Part shown: positions 1-10,890 of the stretch, piece after piece
How the letters are laid out: each line of letters begins with the position of its first letter
How positions within the stretch are numbered: the stretch's first letter is position 1
NCBI GenBank assembly: GCA_025266875.1
Contig: JALLLT010000086.1
Coordinates: 1-64,000, forward strand
Reading direction: 5' to 3'
DNA from: Fennellomyces sp. T-0311
Lineage: Eukaryota; Mucoromycota; Mucoromycetes; Mucorales; Lichtheimiaceae
Length of the DNA stretch: 64,000 bases
Notes under the pieces: generated by a model
The model's input: the letters and a program-made list of their open reading frames with translations, nothing else
The model's database searches: none
Told to the model about the DNA's origin: nothing
Made by a program: the position numbers and the translations under genes

Positions 1-690
1 CATAAAAACCATAGCAACAGCTTTAAAAATGCTTGGAAACAATTTGAGAACAGCGGCACTGGCAGAAAAGAGAGTTGTGGCAGACAGAATACAAACGTGT
101 TTACAGCAGTAGTAGTACACATACCTTACACATGTCTGAAACTGAATAAAAACGTTGGTTGCAGTACATGGCACTGTACAGAGTGAAAGGCTGATCGCGC
201 GTGCTGGAAATCACGACTAGAGAAAGGTCAAAGGGACAATTGTCGGAAGAGATGGGGCTAGTAATGTCATTACTGAATTCAAAGTTTACCATGGAGATTA
301 TATAACGCCGTGATTCTTAGGGAGAAAAATGCTGGGAGAAAGAAAAGGAAGAGAATAGCGAGGGAAAAGTATATTTTTTAAACCCGGTCAATTGTCAAAA
401 TATGACTTGTCCAACAGGGGTGTGCCTGTCATCATTTGTGTCGCTGTATCGTATACACTGTCATATTTGGTGCAAGCGTGCTTTTACTTATAATAACAAT
501 ACTAGCACTCTGTGCTTTATACCAATCATCGTTTGCAACCGTAACCTAAGGGTAGTAAGTATTATTAATGGGACAACAATTCTGACAATATCATATTCAG
601 TTTTTGTGTGCGTTGTATGTGTGACATACACAATTAAAATTTAACTGACGCTGATAACAGTGCTGTGATTCGCAAGATGGAGTGAGGAAG

Positions 691-698
691 TATAAAAA
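691..698 (+). promoter_or_regulatory. TATA box of A1 accessory gene
   Basis: TATAAAAA lies 48 bp upstream of the ATG at 739. The spacing suits a core promoter. The inverted copy A2 retains the same element. Confidence 0.55.
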
Positions 699-738
699 GT
701 TTTCGTTCTCCATATTTTAAGATTCGCCTTTCTCTATT

Positions 739-2073
739 ATGTCTGGTTCTTTCGATTTTACACGCAGTTACGATATGTACTTGAGCCCACCCCAGCCTAT
801 GGATAGCCCAAGTGTCAATTTCTCGTCGCAAGACAATTCATCTTTGGAGGCAACCCTTCCTTTCAATGGAAGTGCTGCTTTCGACGCGCCCTTGCGACGC
901 ACCAAGCGCGCACGACACCTTGATGGTGCAGAGTCAGTCGCTCAAGCCACCATCATTGGTAATGACGACGACGACGTGCACACAATGATGGTTAAGATGC
1001 AGCACGCGTTTAACCAGCGTTGTGGGCAACTGGAGGTGGATCTGCAGCTTCAGGCGCGGAAGCTCAAGAATGCAGAGAGCCTAGTTGGCGCCTTGCAGGA
1101 GAAGGTCACCAAGCTGGAGCAGGACAATGTAGACCTGCAAACCCAGGTCAACGAACTCAACCGCAAGGCCGAGCAAACGCGCTCCAAGAAAGTGTCCAAC
1201 GGACCGATCTGTGCTCTCGTAACATATTTACCGAATGCGTATATCTTTAGTTTAACTGTTGTTTCGTTTAGGGTGAGATTAGGAGCTACTTCATGGCCCT
1301 AAGACCTCATGTCCGAGCCTTGACGCTCCCGACCCAGTCATTGCAGATTGCACCATGTTGCATGCTGCTGTGCAGTATATGCGCACGGATGTAATGAAAG
1401 GCCTTGGAGTCGATTGGCCTGCGCCGTTCGTTGAGCAGAAGATACGAACATGGTTCAAGAACAGCGGCGCACGGTCCAAGCTCACCGGGGATGAACGAGC
1501 AGCGACCAACAAGGCTGCTCAGCTTGTTACTGCTCGCCGCGAGGTGAGACTTTGCAAAAACGTTTTTAGCTAATATAACTTAACCATATCTATTAGAAAT
1601 TGAATTGGCGCAAGAAAGTAGTGGACGACGAACGCTACAAGGCAATTCTGGACAACGAATTCGAGGAAGGGTATGAGAAGCTCGTTCAGCATGAGTTTCT
1701 CATGTCCGATGAGGAAGACGTGCGTGATGAGAGCGGCATCATGAGAGCAAAGCGTCCGTTGCGCCTCTTTGGAGAGCACCTGTGGTGCGTAGTGTGTTCT
1801 GGCTGGAGTTACGAGATTTTGTGTTCTGACTATATTTATATGCAGGTCGATGAGTTGTACGCTAGGCTCAAAGTGCTACGGGAGCTACAAACCAAAAAGC
1901 CCCTACACCATCTTCCTCGCCTAGCGTCCAAAGTGGACAGGGGAGAGTTGACGATGAGCAGCGAAAGCTGTTGCCCGACTGGGCCGTCAATTCTCCCGAC
2001 GAAGCTACGCAGCGTCCTGAGGAATTTGATGAAAATGTACAGGAATAAAAGCACCAACGTGGTAGGGTGGTAG
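739..2073 (+). pseudogene. Plavaka-A accessory coiled-coil DNA-binding-like protein (broken copy)
   Basis: Starts at ATG 739, 48 bp after a TATA box. The first exon encodes an acidic/polar N-terminus and then a heptad-rich coiled coil (about residues 95-150, leading into EQTRSKK). Likely introns end near 1271 (TTTCGTTTAG) and 1598. The middle exon has a basic segment, KIRTWFKNSGARSKLTG, followed by a Lys/Arg-rich helix and an acidic stretch. Compared with A2, one nucleotide is missing near 1316 (CGAGCC versus CACAGCC), shifting the frame inside the second exon, and another length difference lies near 1770. Role inferred: the element's own DNA-binding helper, since each Plavaka-like element here has such a convergent partner. 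I do not recognise a named family. Confidence 0.6.
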
Positions 2074-2598
2074 GGTTGGGCTTGGGACAAAAAAGATTGA
2101 GCTGTCTTTGGGCGCAAAAGTTGGGCATAAAGCTCATGGGTTAACAATCGTTAGCAACAGTCAAGGAGAACGGTAATTGTAAACTCATGAGTGCACAATG
2201 TTTTTACAATCTCGTAGGGATCATGGTATTTGCGCATAACTCCTATTCAAGAAAACATGGACTGAAAAGAAAGAGTGTCAAAAATTTTATTTCTGGGATA
2301 CAGGCTTACTAGAAAAGTAAGGACGCTTCTAAAATACCACGGTGCCCTGAGGCGGTGCCTTTCATATTTCCGTTGGTTGAATGGTCCGCCTCTGGATCAT
2401 ATCAGACAATTCCCGAGCCAACTTACCTATGTTTATACTTAAATGGATCATTATCGCTTCGTATAAAAAAAACAGAGCCGCATAATGTCATAGTCAGTTA
2501 AAAACGAATCAAGTTATAGCAGACGTTCTCTCTCGTGTGATCGAATGATAAGCATCGAATGCTTCTCAAGTAGTGCAAAGCGCGCGTCTAAGGACATT

Positions 2599-5500
2599 CT
2601 ACTGAATAGCTACACAAGGCATAGATTCATAAAGGCATAGAAGTATAAGTATATCGAATAGTGGAAGGAGTGAAGTGTGGACAACGAAGACATAAGTAGA
2701 AAAAGGTACATAAACATAAGATACAGAGAAAGAGAATGGAAATAAATAATAGAGAGCATAAGGCATAAGGCATAAGGCATAAGGCATAAGAAGGAATTGG
2801 CATAGGGCATATAGGCGTATTTTCGTGGTTGTAGAAATCGGAATTAAAGGAAAACGAATGGTGGAAGTTGGGAATGTAGGAAGCAATGAAGGTAAAAGTG
2901 TAATGAACGGAATGACTATGAGATTGTTGTCAATCCATGGGCAGACAGCAACCGGAGAGAAAATCCTATGAACAGGAAGAATACAATCCCTACTCAGTGG
3001 TAACAGCTGGGACTCGTCCTTGCATACCGCCAAACCAAACGGAGCAAAAGACGCAAAGGCTGGATGAGACTTCGCGAACCATCGAACAAATGCATATACG
3101 TGTTGCCCCATACGTGGTTCGTTTGTCTCCTCGCAAATAGCCTCGGCCAAGTGCACAAAGAAATATTCAATCCTACCATACCGGAACTCCATCTCATCAC
3201 AATCTAGGATTGGCTGATTGTCATTGTCGGTCTTGTCGAAGTAGGCTTGAATATAACATCCCCTGGTACTTCTAGCGTCGGTGCTTCGGTACAGTTGGCC
3301 TAGGATGTCGATTGTTGTGAACTTTCTGATCCTGTTACTCACCACCAGTGCTCCATCCTTAATCTCGCCTGTAATTTAAACATATTAATCAATGTCCATA
3401 TGTGTACATATGTAATTACCTGTCGCCCTGTATTGGCTTCCAATATACAATTCGCTGTGATGGGCGAACAAACACTTATAGTGCTCGTCACTCATTGCAA
3501 CGAACTGCGACTAGATCTTGGTGGTCTGGATTACAGATGGCGGCAGTGGCTCCTGACCAGTGACCTCTTCGTCGCCCAGTTCCTCTGCATAGCCGAGGAA
3601 ACGAGGCAAGTCAAAGTGAGCATGGTGGTTTGTGGTGTCGATGGTGGTGGCCTTGATGCTTGGAACAAGTGCTTCGAAAAGCCCAAGAAGGTTTGGATCT
3701 CTTGTTACTTGGAAGCCCTTGCTGGCCATGAAGCTATCCGCGAAGGACATTTCCAAGAAGCTTCGCATGAAGGTACCTTCAAAGCGATCCTTGTTGTTGG
3801 TATCAAAGCTTTTTATGAGGCCGTTGTACCGTTCGAACGAGAAAATCCAGAAAGCTGGTGCTGGGCCATAGTCAAGAACCGTTTCAGCAAGATGCAAATG
3901 CATATGCATATTCGGGGTGACTTCGTGATGACCGTACATTTCATCCACATTTATGCAGAATTGGCGGAAGTATTCATGCATTCTAGAAATATCATGGGTG
4001 GTCAAGGAGGGCTTTGCGAGCAGGCGACAGGCATCCACGAAAAGAAGCCAAATGTCCAGGTGGGATCTTGGGAGTCTTGTTTTCAGGAGCAGTGGTGACA
4101 AGGCCAAGGTCCACTCGCGCCATTCAGCTGCTGTCATATGTGCACAGCACTGACCAACCTTACGCTTTGATATCTCGTAGCCGGGAGGAAGGTCGAATGT
4201 GTGCAGCTGCTCTTCCATGCTTGCAAAGTGGGCTGGCATAAGATACGGCTGGTTGGTCTCTGGATCTATCACTCTCTGCCAAAGTTCCACCATCCGCCTG
4301 GCGGTTCCAAGAAACAGATTGTGCATTGGATCAACAATCGTTGCGCGAACCCTTCGAAAGTATGTCAGGCGACACAACTCTGACCAACAGCAACCAGCAT
4401 CATGCTCAACCGTCTGCCGTTCTTTGGCTGTTGTTGCTGTTGTCCACTGGTGCGACGCATCCAAGGCTTTGTTTTCGTCCATCGTTTGGGTGTTGATGTC
4501 GAAAACTGCCTAATTCCGATCTTTGGTGCCTGGGATCGCTTCGAACCGTCGGTCGCATTTGTAACAGGCGCGGAAAGATCGGATACCGGTAAAGCCTGAA
4601 ATCTTGCGTGCAGCAGGGATGTCACAAGCTACCATCAAAAGTGCCGCACGGATTCTTGGCCCATTACAATCGCTCTCGTCAAGGAGTACACCAGTATAAA
4701 GCTGCTGTAGCTCATCAACAAGCAGACGAAGGTAATTGTTAATCTGGTGGTTGCTTGGCTCATGTGGACCTGGCAGTACACCTACCAAGAGAATATTCTC
4801 TGGTTTGTAACGTTCAGATCGTGGCAAGTTATTGAGCGACAAATAAATTGCACCACATGAATATGCTGTGCCTTTAGCGTTTGAATTAAACCAATCGCAA
4901 TTAAGTGTCAACAGTAGAGAATGATGATCATCTACAAATGGTTTCCCCTCAGAATCCAAAGTCGCTCGCCACATTCTGCCATCATAAACATCAAACAGCC
5001 TATTTCCAAAACGGGTGCGATGTCTCCATGCATTGATCCATTCCAAAAAGTTTGGCCGCTTGAACATCATCCTCAGCCCCAAAATGACAGAGTGATAAGG
5101 GAACTCCTTCAAGGCCACTGGCCCTGTTGAGCTCCTTTTCACTAGTGGCCCCCCGCATGTCTTCCTAACCATGCTTGCCCAAGGGTGGTTTGGAAACTCG
5201 ATATGGTCGCAGAACTGTTGTTCCTGACGAACCAAATCATTGAGCTTATAAATCTTATGACACTTTTGACAAGTAACATAAGAAGTCAAACCGTCTTCAT
5301 AAAAAGCAACCCCCATATAGCCGCGAAGTGTGGACACTTTCTTTGGCAACTTGAACGGAGCATTGACCTCGGAAAGAAGAACATTGACAAACGCCATTAG
5401 CAATTCTCCAGCAGCCTCAGACAGGAACTGCCGCTGGAAGAGAACTAGGAACATGCCAAGGAACAAGTACAGCCTCTCAGAACCAGTGGTTGGCTCTGGG

Positions 5501-6044
5501 TGTACAGGCAATAAAAAACATGGTTAAAAGAGTATAATTTTTGGCAGTAACGACACTGACCATTCTCGGTTGTAGCAAAAGGGATCTCGTCCTCGCCATT
5601 CTCATTGCTGCCCTCATTGCTACCGTCTTCGACGTTTTCGCCCTCGTTTTCGCTGTCGAAATCGACATCGTCATTCCAATACGCGTCTGGAAGACGCGAA
5701 AAACTCTCTTCCACTACAACAGGCTGCACTGGAAGTTCGTTGTTCGCAGCAGTGATTTCAACAGCGCCTTCACTACCACAGCCGTAATCGTATTCAACGT
5801 CTAATTCGTTATGTTGATTAACTTTACAAAGTACCGTTTTTTTTTTAGTACCTTCTTGGAAATCAACATCCATGTTGCTATTACGTCTGGCAACCATTTC
5901 GTCATAACGATTGGTGCCGATGTATTCGTAATGGCGAAGACGTGTTCGAGGCTTCTGGGGTAAATATGTCCCCTTGCTTGCTTTAAAGCAATTATCACAA
6001 TGGCAAGGTACAAGTTTCTTCTGGCGCATATAATGAAATGACAT
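2599..6044 (-). pseudogene. Plavaka/tnp2-like transposase, A1 copy (nonsense and 3' deletion)
   Basis: A DDE-type transposase of the tnp2-like Plavaka group. Exon 1 is 6044-5561 (start ATG in the context of MSFHYMRQKK, a Cys-rich N-terminus with CHCDNC, then an acidic tail). Exon 2 is 5495-3420 and exon 3 begins at 3368. Exon 2 carries a zinc-ribbon-like CQKCHKIY, the first Asp in CDIPAARKISGF with a following CYKCDRRF, the second Asp in VDPMHNLFLGTA, and the Glu in SFERYNGL. A stop (TAG where A2 has TGG) occurs at about 4512 just after KDRN. About 38 bp including the native stop are deleted near 2905, so the frame runs into 3' DNA until 2599. Not functional as read. Confidence 0.85.
2757..2792. 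repeat. Short tandem repeat (7-bp unit CATAAGG)
   Basis: About four to five head-to-tail copies of a CATAAGG-type unit lie in the 3' flank of the A1 transposase. The A2 copy has only related sequence, not the array, so the array expanded after the copies separated. Confidence 0.7.
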
Positions 6045-6119
6045 TTTTGGTAAAAAAAAAGAATAAGGTACAAAAAGTAGTAGTGATAGGACTTCGAGTT
6101 TTTTTTGTGATTAAATTAT

Positions 6120-6355
6120 CCCTTTAGTTTGAAATTGACTAGCGAAAAAAATTGACCAAGGAAAAGTTGGTCTGGAATTGACTAGGAGACTAGCAAAAAA
6201 AAAGTTGGTCTGAAATTGACTAGAAAAAAGAAAGCTGGTCTGAAATTGACTAGGAAAAAAAAGTTGGTCTGAAATTGACTAGGAAAAAAAAAAGTTGGTC
6301 TGAAATTGACTAAGAAAAAAAAATTGGTCTAAAATTAACTTAGGAAAAAAAAACA
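6120..6355. repeat. Imperfect tandem array, unit about 30 bp
   Basis: Seven or so units of the form GAAATTGACTAGG, then an A-run, then GTTGGTCT, repeat with variation in A-run length. The array sits immediately outside the A1 transposase start. It could be a subterminal array of A or an independent minisatellite; A2 is cut before this point, so the two cannot be told apart. Confidence 0.75.
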
Positions 6356-6367
6356 TTTTTTTAGCTA

Positions 6368-6435
6368 GCTCAAATGCTCAAATGTGGACTTTTAGCGTTT
6401 GAGCTAGCTCAAATCCCACATTTGAGCATTTGAGC
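6368..6435. repeat. Perfect 20-bp inverted repeat rich in TTTGAGC motifs
   Basis: Arm 1 is 6368-6387 (GCTCAAATGCTCAAATGTGG) and arm 2 is 6416-6435, its exact reverse complement, around a 28-nt loop that itself holds the palindrome GAGCTAGCTC. More TTTGAGC/GCTCAAA words flank it to about 6475. From 6480 to about 7180 the DNA is AT-rich and I see no gene. Confidence 0.8.
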
Positions 6436-7179
6436 GCGCTCAAAAAACCCAGCAATTTTGAGCAGTCTGCTCAAAAGCTAAAAATCATTTTAAGTGCAGT
6501 GTTTTTTATTATTTTTTTTATTAATTTTTTAACCACTTCAAATAAGCACTTATTGTTAATTATGGTAATAAATAACTTTAGGAGCATTGATAAGTATCTA
6601 AAATAGTAATAAGAAAGTATTTTTTATAACAGAAGTACTATAAAAGTATATAAATAGAAGTTTTATTAAGGAAAAATCCTATATAAATGTAAGTTATTAT
6701 TAAGCAGAAAGTAAAAAAAGCAGTAATGACTAAGAAAGATTATATAAAAAAGGAAAAGGATTCTTTATGTACAAAAAAAAAATTAGTGTTTGTCACCAAT
6801 ATTCTATATAAATGGAAAGAAAGTGTAAATATTTCCAAATATATAAAAAAAGCATGTAATTACTATTACATAAAACAAAATTAGTCAACATTACTAAATA
6901 TATCAAAAAGAAATATGTAAGCACTATTACATAAGACAAAATGAGTCAGCATAAATATAATTTGCATATAACTTTCCAATAGTATGAAAAAATATATAAA
7001 GAGTATACTTTTTTTATAAGCTTTACTGCATTTTATTCTTCTCTTTTCTGCCTATTGGCAATACCTCCAGTTCGTATTCCCTTTTTACTTTTGCTCTGGC
7101 CTATTTTGGAGTCCTATAAAACTCTTGTTGAGTAAGTGTTTATAATATTTTTTTTTATAAAATACTAAAATTTTACTAT

Positions 7180-8755
7180 AGTTACCTTGATAAGTTCTAT
7201 GTTTTTGAAGATCTCTCAGTTGAAAGGCTTTGCTTTGGTAATCATGTGATGGGGCATACATTTGATCGTAATGGCTACCACTAGGTTTGTCTTAAAAAGT
7301 CCAAGTGTGGTAATAGTGGTCCCAAAACCATATCATACCTAAAAGGATCATTCTTTGCAGAGTATAAGTCTGATCTTCGTAGTGTGTTTTTGGTTCTTTA
7401 CTGCTGGCTTATCTTGTCCTACTATTGCTGGTATCCTTGATAATATCTATATGCTTTTGGAATCAGATTTGAAAACAGAAGATGTTGTCATTGGTAAGTA
7501 ATTACTTAGCTATAATATATATATATACTAATGCGTAATTCTTTTAGGTGGAAAAGACAAAGATGGCAATAGAATCATTGTGGAAATTGACAAAATGTAA
7601 TGGTGTGTCCATTACAGATGTTATCCAACCTGCAACTTGGTTGATCGCCATGCAGTATCTATATACCATATTAATAGACGTAGCATGCAACAACTCATAT
7701 GGTGCATGGTTGGATAAGGATATTAGGATTACGTATAGCTTAGATGGAATTTGTAGATTGTAGATTATAGACGCCTTAGCTATTACCCTCTAATATCTGA
7801 CATATATATAAAGTAGGATTTCTGGATACAGGAATCCTTATCATTTATACCCTTATATAACCGGTTCTACCTTCGGGTTATTGTCTACATTGTCTGACTC
7901 ACAGCAACGTACATGATTGTAAGTATCCTCTGGTCTGCACTGTTATACAAAAGCAAGTTTGGCAAGCATAAAGGTGGTAAAAGACATAAGGTCGAAGGTG
8001 TTTGGGTAGTTGAAGGGGTAGAAAGAACACTATAACGAAAGGTGTTCCTTTTTACAGTTCCAAATCGCAAAGCTACTACTCTGAAGGCTATTATTGACAA
8101 GCATGTAAAAGATGGTATGTATTTAATATAATATTTCTACATTAGCTAATAGAATAGTAGGCTTTCATATTATAGTTGACTGCTGGAAAGGCTATATTGG
8201 TATTGATAGCAATTCTGATCATGACCTTATTGTTGAAAGGGTTAATCATGAGTATAACTTTGTTAACTCTGAAACTGGAGCCTGTACCAATACTATTGAA
8301 GGTAAGATTATATAGTATCTAATTCATATATACTAACACTTACTATAGGTACCTGGAATGGAGTTAAAGTGGGTGTTCCAGCTCGTCATCATACTCGTCG
8401 CCTTATGTTTTAGAAGCTTATGGAGTTCATTTGGCATCGTAAATATAGTGGTGATTTATAGCAAAATCTTTTGCATTGCCTTAGTGAAGTAGAATTCTCT
8501 AAGGCTAAACCTGGAGCTGAAGAGCCTCGTTTATACCTTACAGAGGTTATTGAAGAGGCAGTAGACACAGAAGAGGTTTTAAAGGAGGATGATGCCTTTG
8601 AGCCTAGTAATGATAAGGAAATTTTAGATAATAAAAGTAAGTTTTTCTAATCTTTATTAGTATTTTCCTCTTTTTTACTAATTTACAGCTACTATAGATG
8701 ATCAGGATTATCAGGAGCCTTCTTCATCACGTGGTACAAAACGCAGAAGGCTTTA
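7180..8755 (+). pseudogene. Degenerate Merlin (ISXO2/IS1595-like) transposase with introns
   Basis: Conceptual translation across several exons gives, in order: a zinc-ribbon-like N-terminus followed by GNSGPKTISYLKGSFF, a segment KSKFGKHKGGKRHKVEGVW, then PNRKATTLKAIIDKHV, DCWKGYIGIDS, VNHEYNFVNSETGACTNTIE and LMEFIWHRKYSGDL. That order and these motifs match ISXO2-like/Merlin DDE transposases: the second Asp is in DCWKGY and the Glu in NTIEGTWNGVK. The first Asp, expected just before SKFG (DESKFG), is absent, with YK in its place. Several in-frame stops occur, one where Trp is expected near 7280, another before the IWHRKYSG block. GT-AG introns are visible near 7494, 8114, 8302 and 8636. 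No TIRs were found. The C-terminus is acidic and ends in a basic RGTKRRRL. Confidence 0.75.
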
Positions 8756-8967
8756 AAATGTGTTTTTTAGCTTAGAAGCTTTTTTTTAAGTTTTTATAAA
8801 TTTTTATATATTTTATATATATTTTATACAGCGTTTCATATTTTTTTCTCACGCACTATTCTATTTATAGCTTTGTGTTTATATTCATTAAAACCAGCAA
8901 AATTCAGGCTATTTAGCAATAATACGTATATAACACTACAATGTATAATAAATACTTTATAAGCAAT
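8756..8967. other. AT-rich gap, nothing recognised
   Basis: AT-rich DNA between the Merlin fossil and the left TIR of F. No open frame or repeat that I can support. The last three bases (AAT) are the left TSD of F. Confidence 0.5.
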
Positions 8968-9445
8968 AGAGGGTTTTAGGACTTCGTAAAATTGAATTTT
9001 GTGATGTTACCTACTATATACAATGAGATACCTGACTTTGAAAAGGCAAGGCTGTGCTGGTACGAATAAAGCAGGATCAGTTGCACAGACGAGGCTCATC
9101 TACTAAAAGCACAATCACAGCTGCCATGCTGTTTTTTGGCTTTGTCCTTTTTTTATTCCCATTTTTTATGAATTCAACATATCCAGCTATGCTAAAGCTC
9201 TTAATCAAAATCTTCTTGGCTACAAAGCTCTTTTGGAGCACAGAATTTATAGACAGTTCGCTGAGAGAGAACCAAGAAAGATGTTTAATTTAGATAACAT
9301 TCCAGACAGAAAGTGTCTCAAAAAGTTTCACTTTACTAAGGCACAGGTACATAAAACAGAAGCCATGAAGTACTTACCAACTTATATAGTTTTTCAAATA
9401 TAAATTAATCCGCCATATCAATAGATCAGAACAATAATTAGAGCG

Positions 9446-10567
9446 ATGGAGCTACCACCATCTCTTACTTTCAACGAAGAAACCATTCGTGCTCATTTTT
9501 GGGTCCCTACTGAAGAAGCAATTGCCATTTGTCTGCGTCGGCTTGTGTACCCACAACGCTACTGCGATATGAACGACTTGTTTGATCGATCTGAAGCTGC
9601 ACTGTGCATCATCTTCAATGGTGTCATTGATTACCTTTATGACAAGTATGCTGCATTGTTGGAATTTGCCAAGTGTCAATTCATACCACACAAGCTTCAT
9701 CGGTTTGCAAATGCTATTCATGACAAAGGTAGCACTCCATATAAAGAAAGGTGCTTATGATCCATTAAAGTATAACTAGTAGTTGTATTTCTCTATATAG
9801 GAGCGCCACTTGATAATTGCATCGGCTTTCTCGATGGTACTGTTAGAGGTATTTGCAGACCAATCGAGGACCAGAAGCTATTGTATAATGGGCACAAAGT
9901 AAGTATACAACTGGAACTGATGTTTCGACAGCGTGATGTTGTTAACAGTGCAGATGTGTGTGTAATTATTTATGTATAGCATAAGCATGCACTGAAGTTC
10001 CAAGCTCTTACCACACCTGATGGTATCACTGCATGTCTTTATGGCCCAGTTTGCGGTTCTCACCATGATGGATATCTCCTAACTGAATCTCGTCTGCTCG
10101 AGCGTTTTGAAAACATACTAAATCTCGATAATGGATCATGGTTCATAGTATATGGTGATCTGGCATACTGTCGACACCAAAATCTGGGTTCTCTCCACCG
10201 TGTCCCTCGAGGTATTTAATTTTATAAATGTGCAATAAGCATGTTATGTTTCAATACTTAAACGCCCACTGTAGATGATCGTACTAGCCCAGAATCCATT
10301 TGGAACCAACAGATGTCAAAGATCAGAATCTCGGTTGAATGGGAATTCGGAAGGACACTTAACCTTTTTGGATTTGTTGACTATGCAAAAAACCAAAAGA
10401 TATTGTTGAGCCCAGTTGGGATGTATTACCCGATTGCAGTCTTGTTCAAAAACATCAAAGTATGTTTGGGGGACGGGCAATCTGTAAAATACTTCTGCAT
10501 CCGACCTCCTACCCTAGAAGAATATCAGTGTGCTGCTAACGAAGCATTTCGACAGCGTAATAATTAA
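9446..10567 (+). CDS. PIF/Harbinger transposase (DDE nuclease) of element F
   Basis: Exons 9446-9728, 9801-9898, 9980-10211 and 10275-10567 sum to 906 nt (301 aa) and stay open. Family motifs appear in order: RLVYPQRYCDM near the N-terminus, first Asp in GFLDGTVRGICRP, the KHALKFQALTTPDG block, second Asp in VYGDLAYCRHQ, and Glu in SVEWEFGRTLN. Harbinger transposases cut and paste DNA with a DDE nuclease and need a Myb/SANT-like partner to bind and enter the nucleus. The likely partner is the convergent gene at 19022-20162. At about 300 aa it is slightly short for the family but lacks no catalytic residue. The 52-58 bp before G1 are its 3' end, so G1 inserted just after the stop. Confidence 0.9.
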
Positions 10568-10811
10568 TTCTGATATGATTACTTATATCGGTACATATAC
10601 TCAAATATTTATACTTATACTTAGGGTGCTCTCATTTTGCTCCGAACAGAGAGACGAAAATGGATTCAAACTATTTCAAAGTCCTCTCCGGTCAGATCAT
10701 CCAAAAAGGTGCACCGAACAGAGAGATTTTCCTTTTCTGTACATCAACCAAATCGATGAACGAATATGCGATTTTTTCTCTTTTCCTTAAGCATTGACGC
10801 GCCCGATTGCA

Positions 10812-10819
10812 TATAAAAG
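10812..10819 (+). promoter_or_regulatory. TATA box of G1 Myb-like gene
   Basis: TATAAAAG lies 72 bp upstream of ATG 10891. The same box, on the other strand, is kept at 62633-62640 in G2. Confidence 0.6.
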
Positions 10820-10890
10820 GTGCAGAGCGACGATAATGTTGATTAAAAGTTATTTTTATCTATCTCTTTGAACTTTTTGTGATCTTTAAC

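Larger units (their letters stand above)
1..6060. mobile_element. Plavaka-like DNA transposon A, copy A1 (inverted relative to A2)
   Basis: The segment carries an accessory gene on + and a tnp2/Plavaka-type transposase on -, convergent. The same sequence recurs in reverse complement at 37750-43753 plus 49395-49979, which defines the family. The left end lies at or beyond the window edge, and the right end is uncertain because A2 is cut just before the transposase start codon, so no TIR or TSD could be read. Both genes are broken here (see entries). Positions 1-738 and about 2080-2590 hold no supported gene; they are the accessory promoter and the intergenic 3' ends. Confidence 0.8.

Noticed and set aside
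1470..1515. Homeodomain in the A accessory protein (IRTWFKNSGARSK)
   Set aside because: It resembles helix 3 of a homeodomain only superficially; no helix 1-2 pattern with the usual spacing could be traced.
7548..7763. 71-codon frame within the Merlin region
   Set aside because: The frame differs from the one giving Merlin motifs in flanking exons; it is a by-product of decay.
9054..9293. 79-codon frame in the 5' region of F
   Set aside because: AT-rich and hydrophobic, no motif, no splice context; probably chance.
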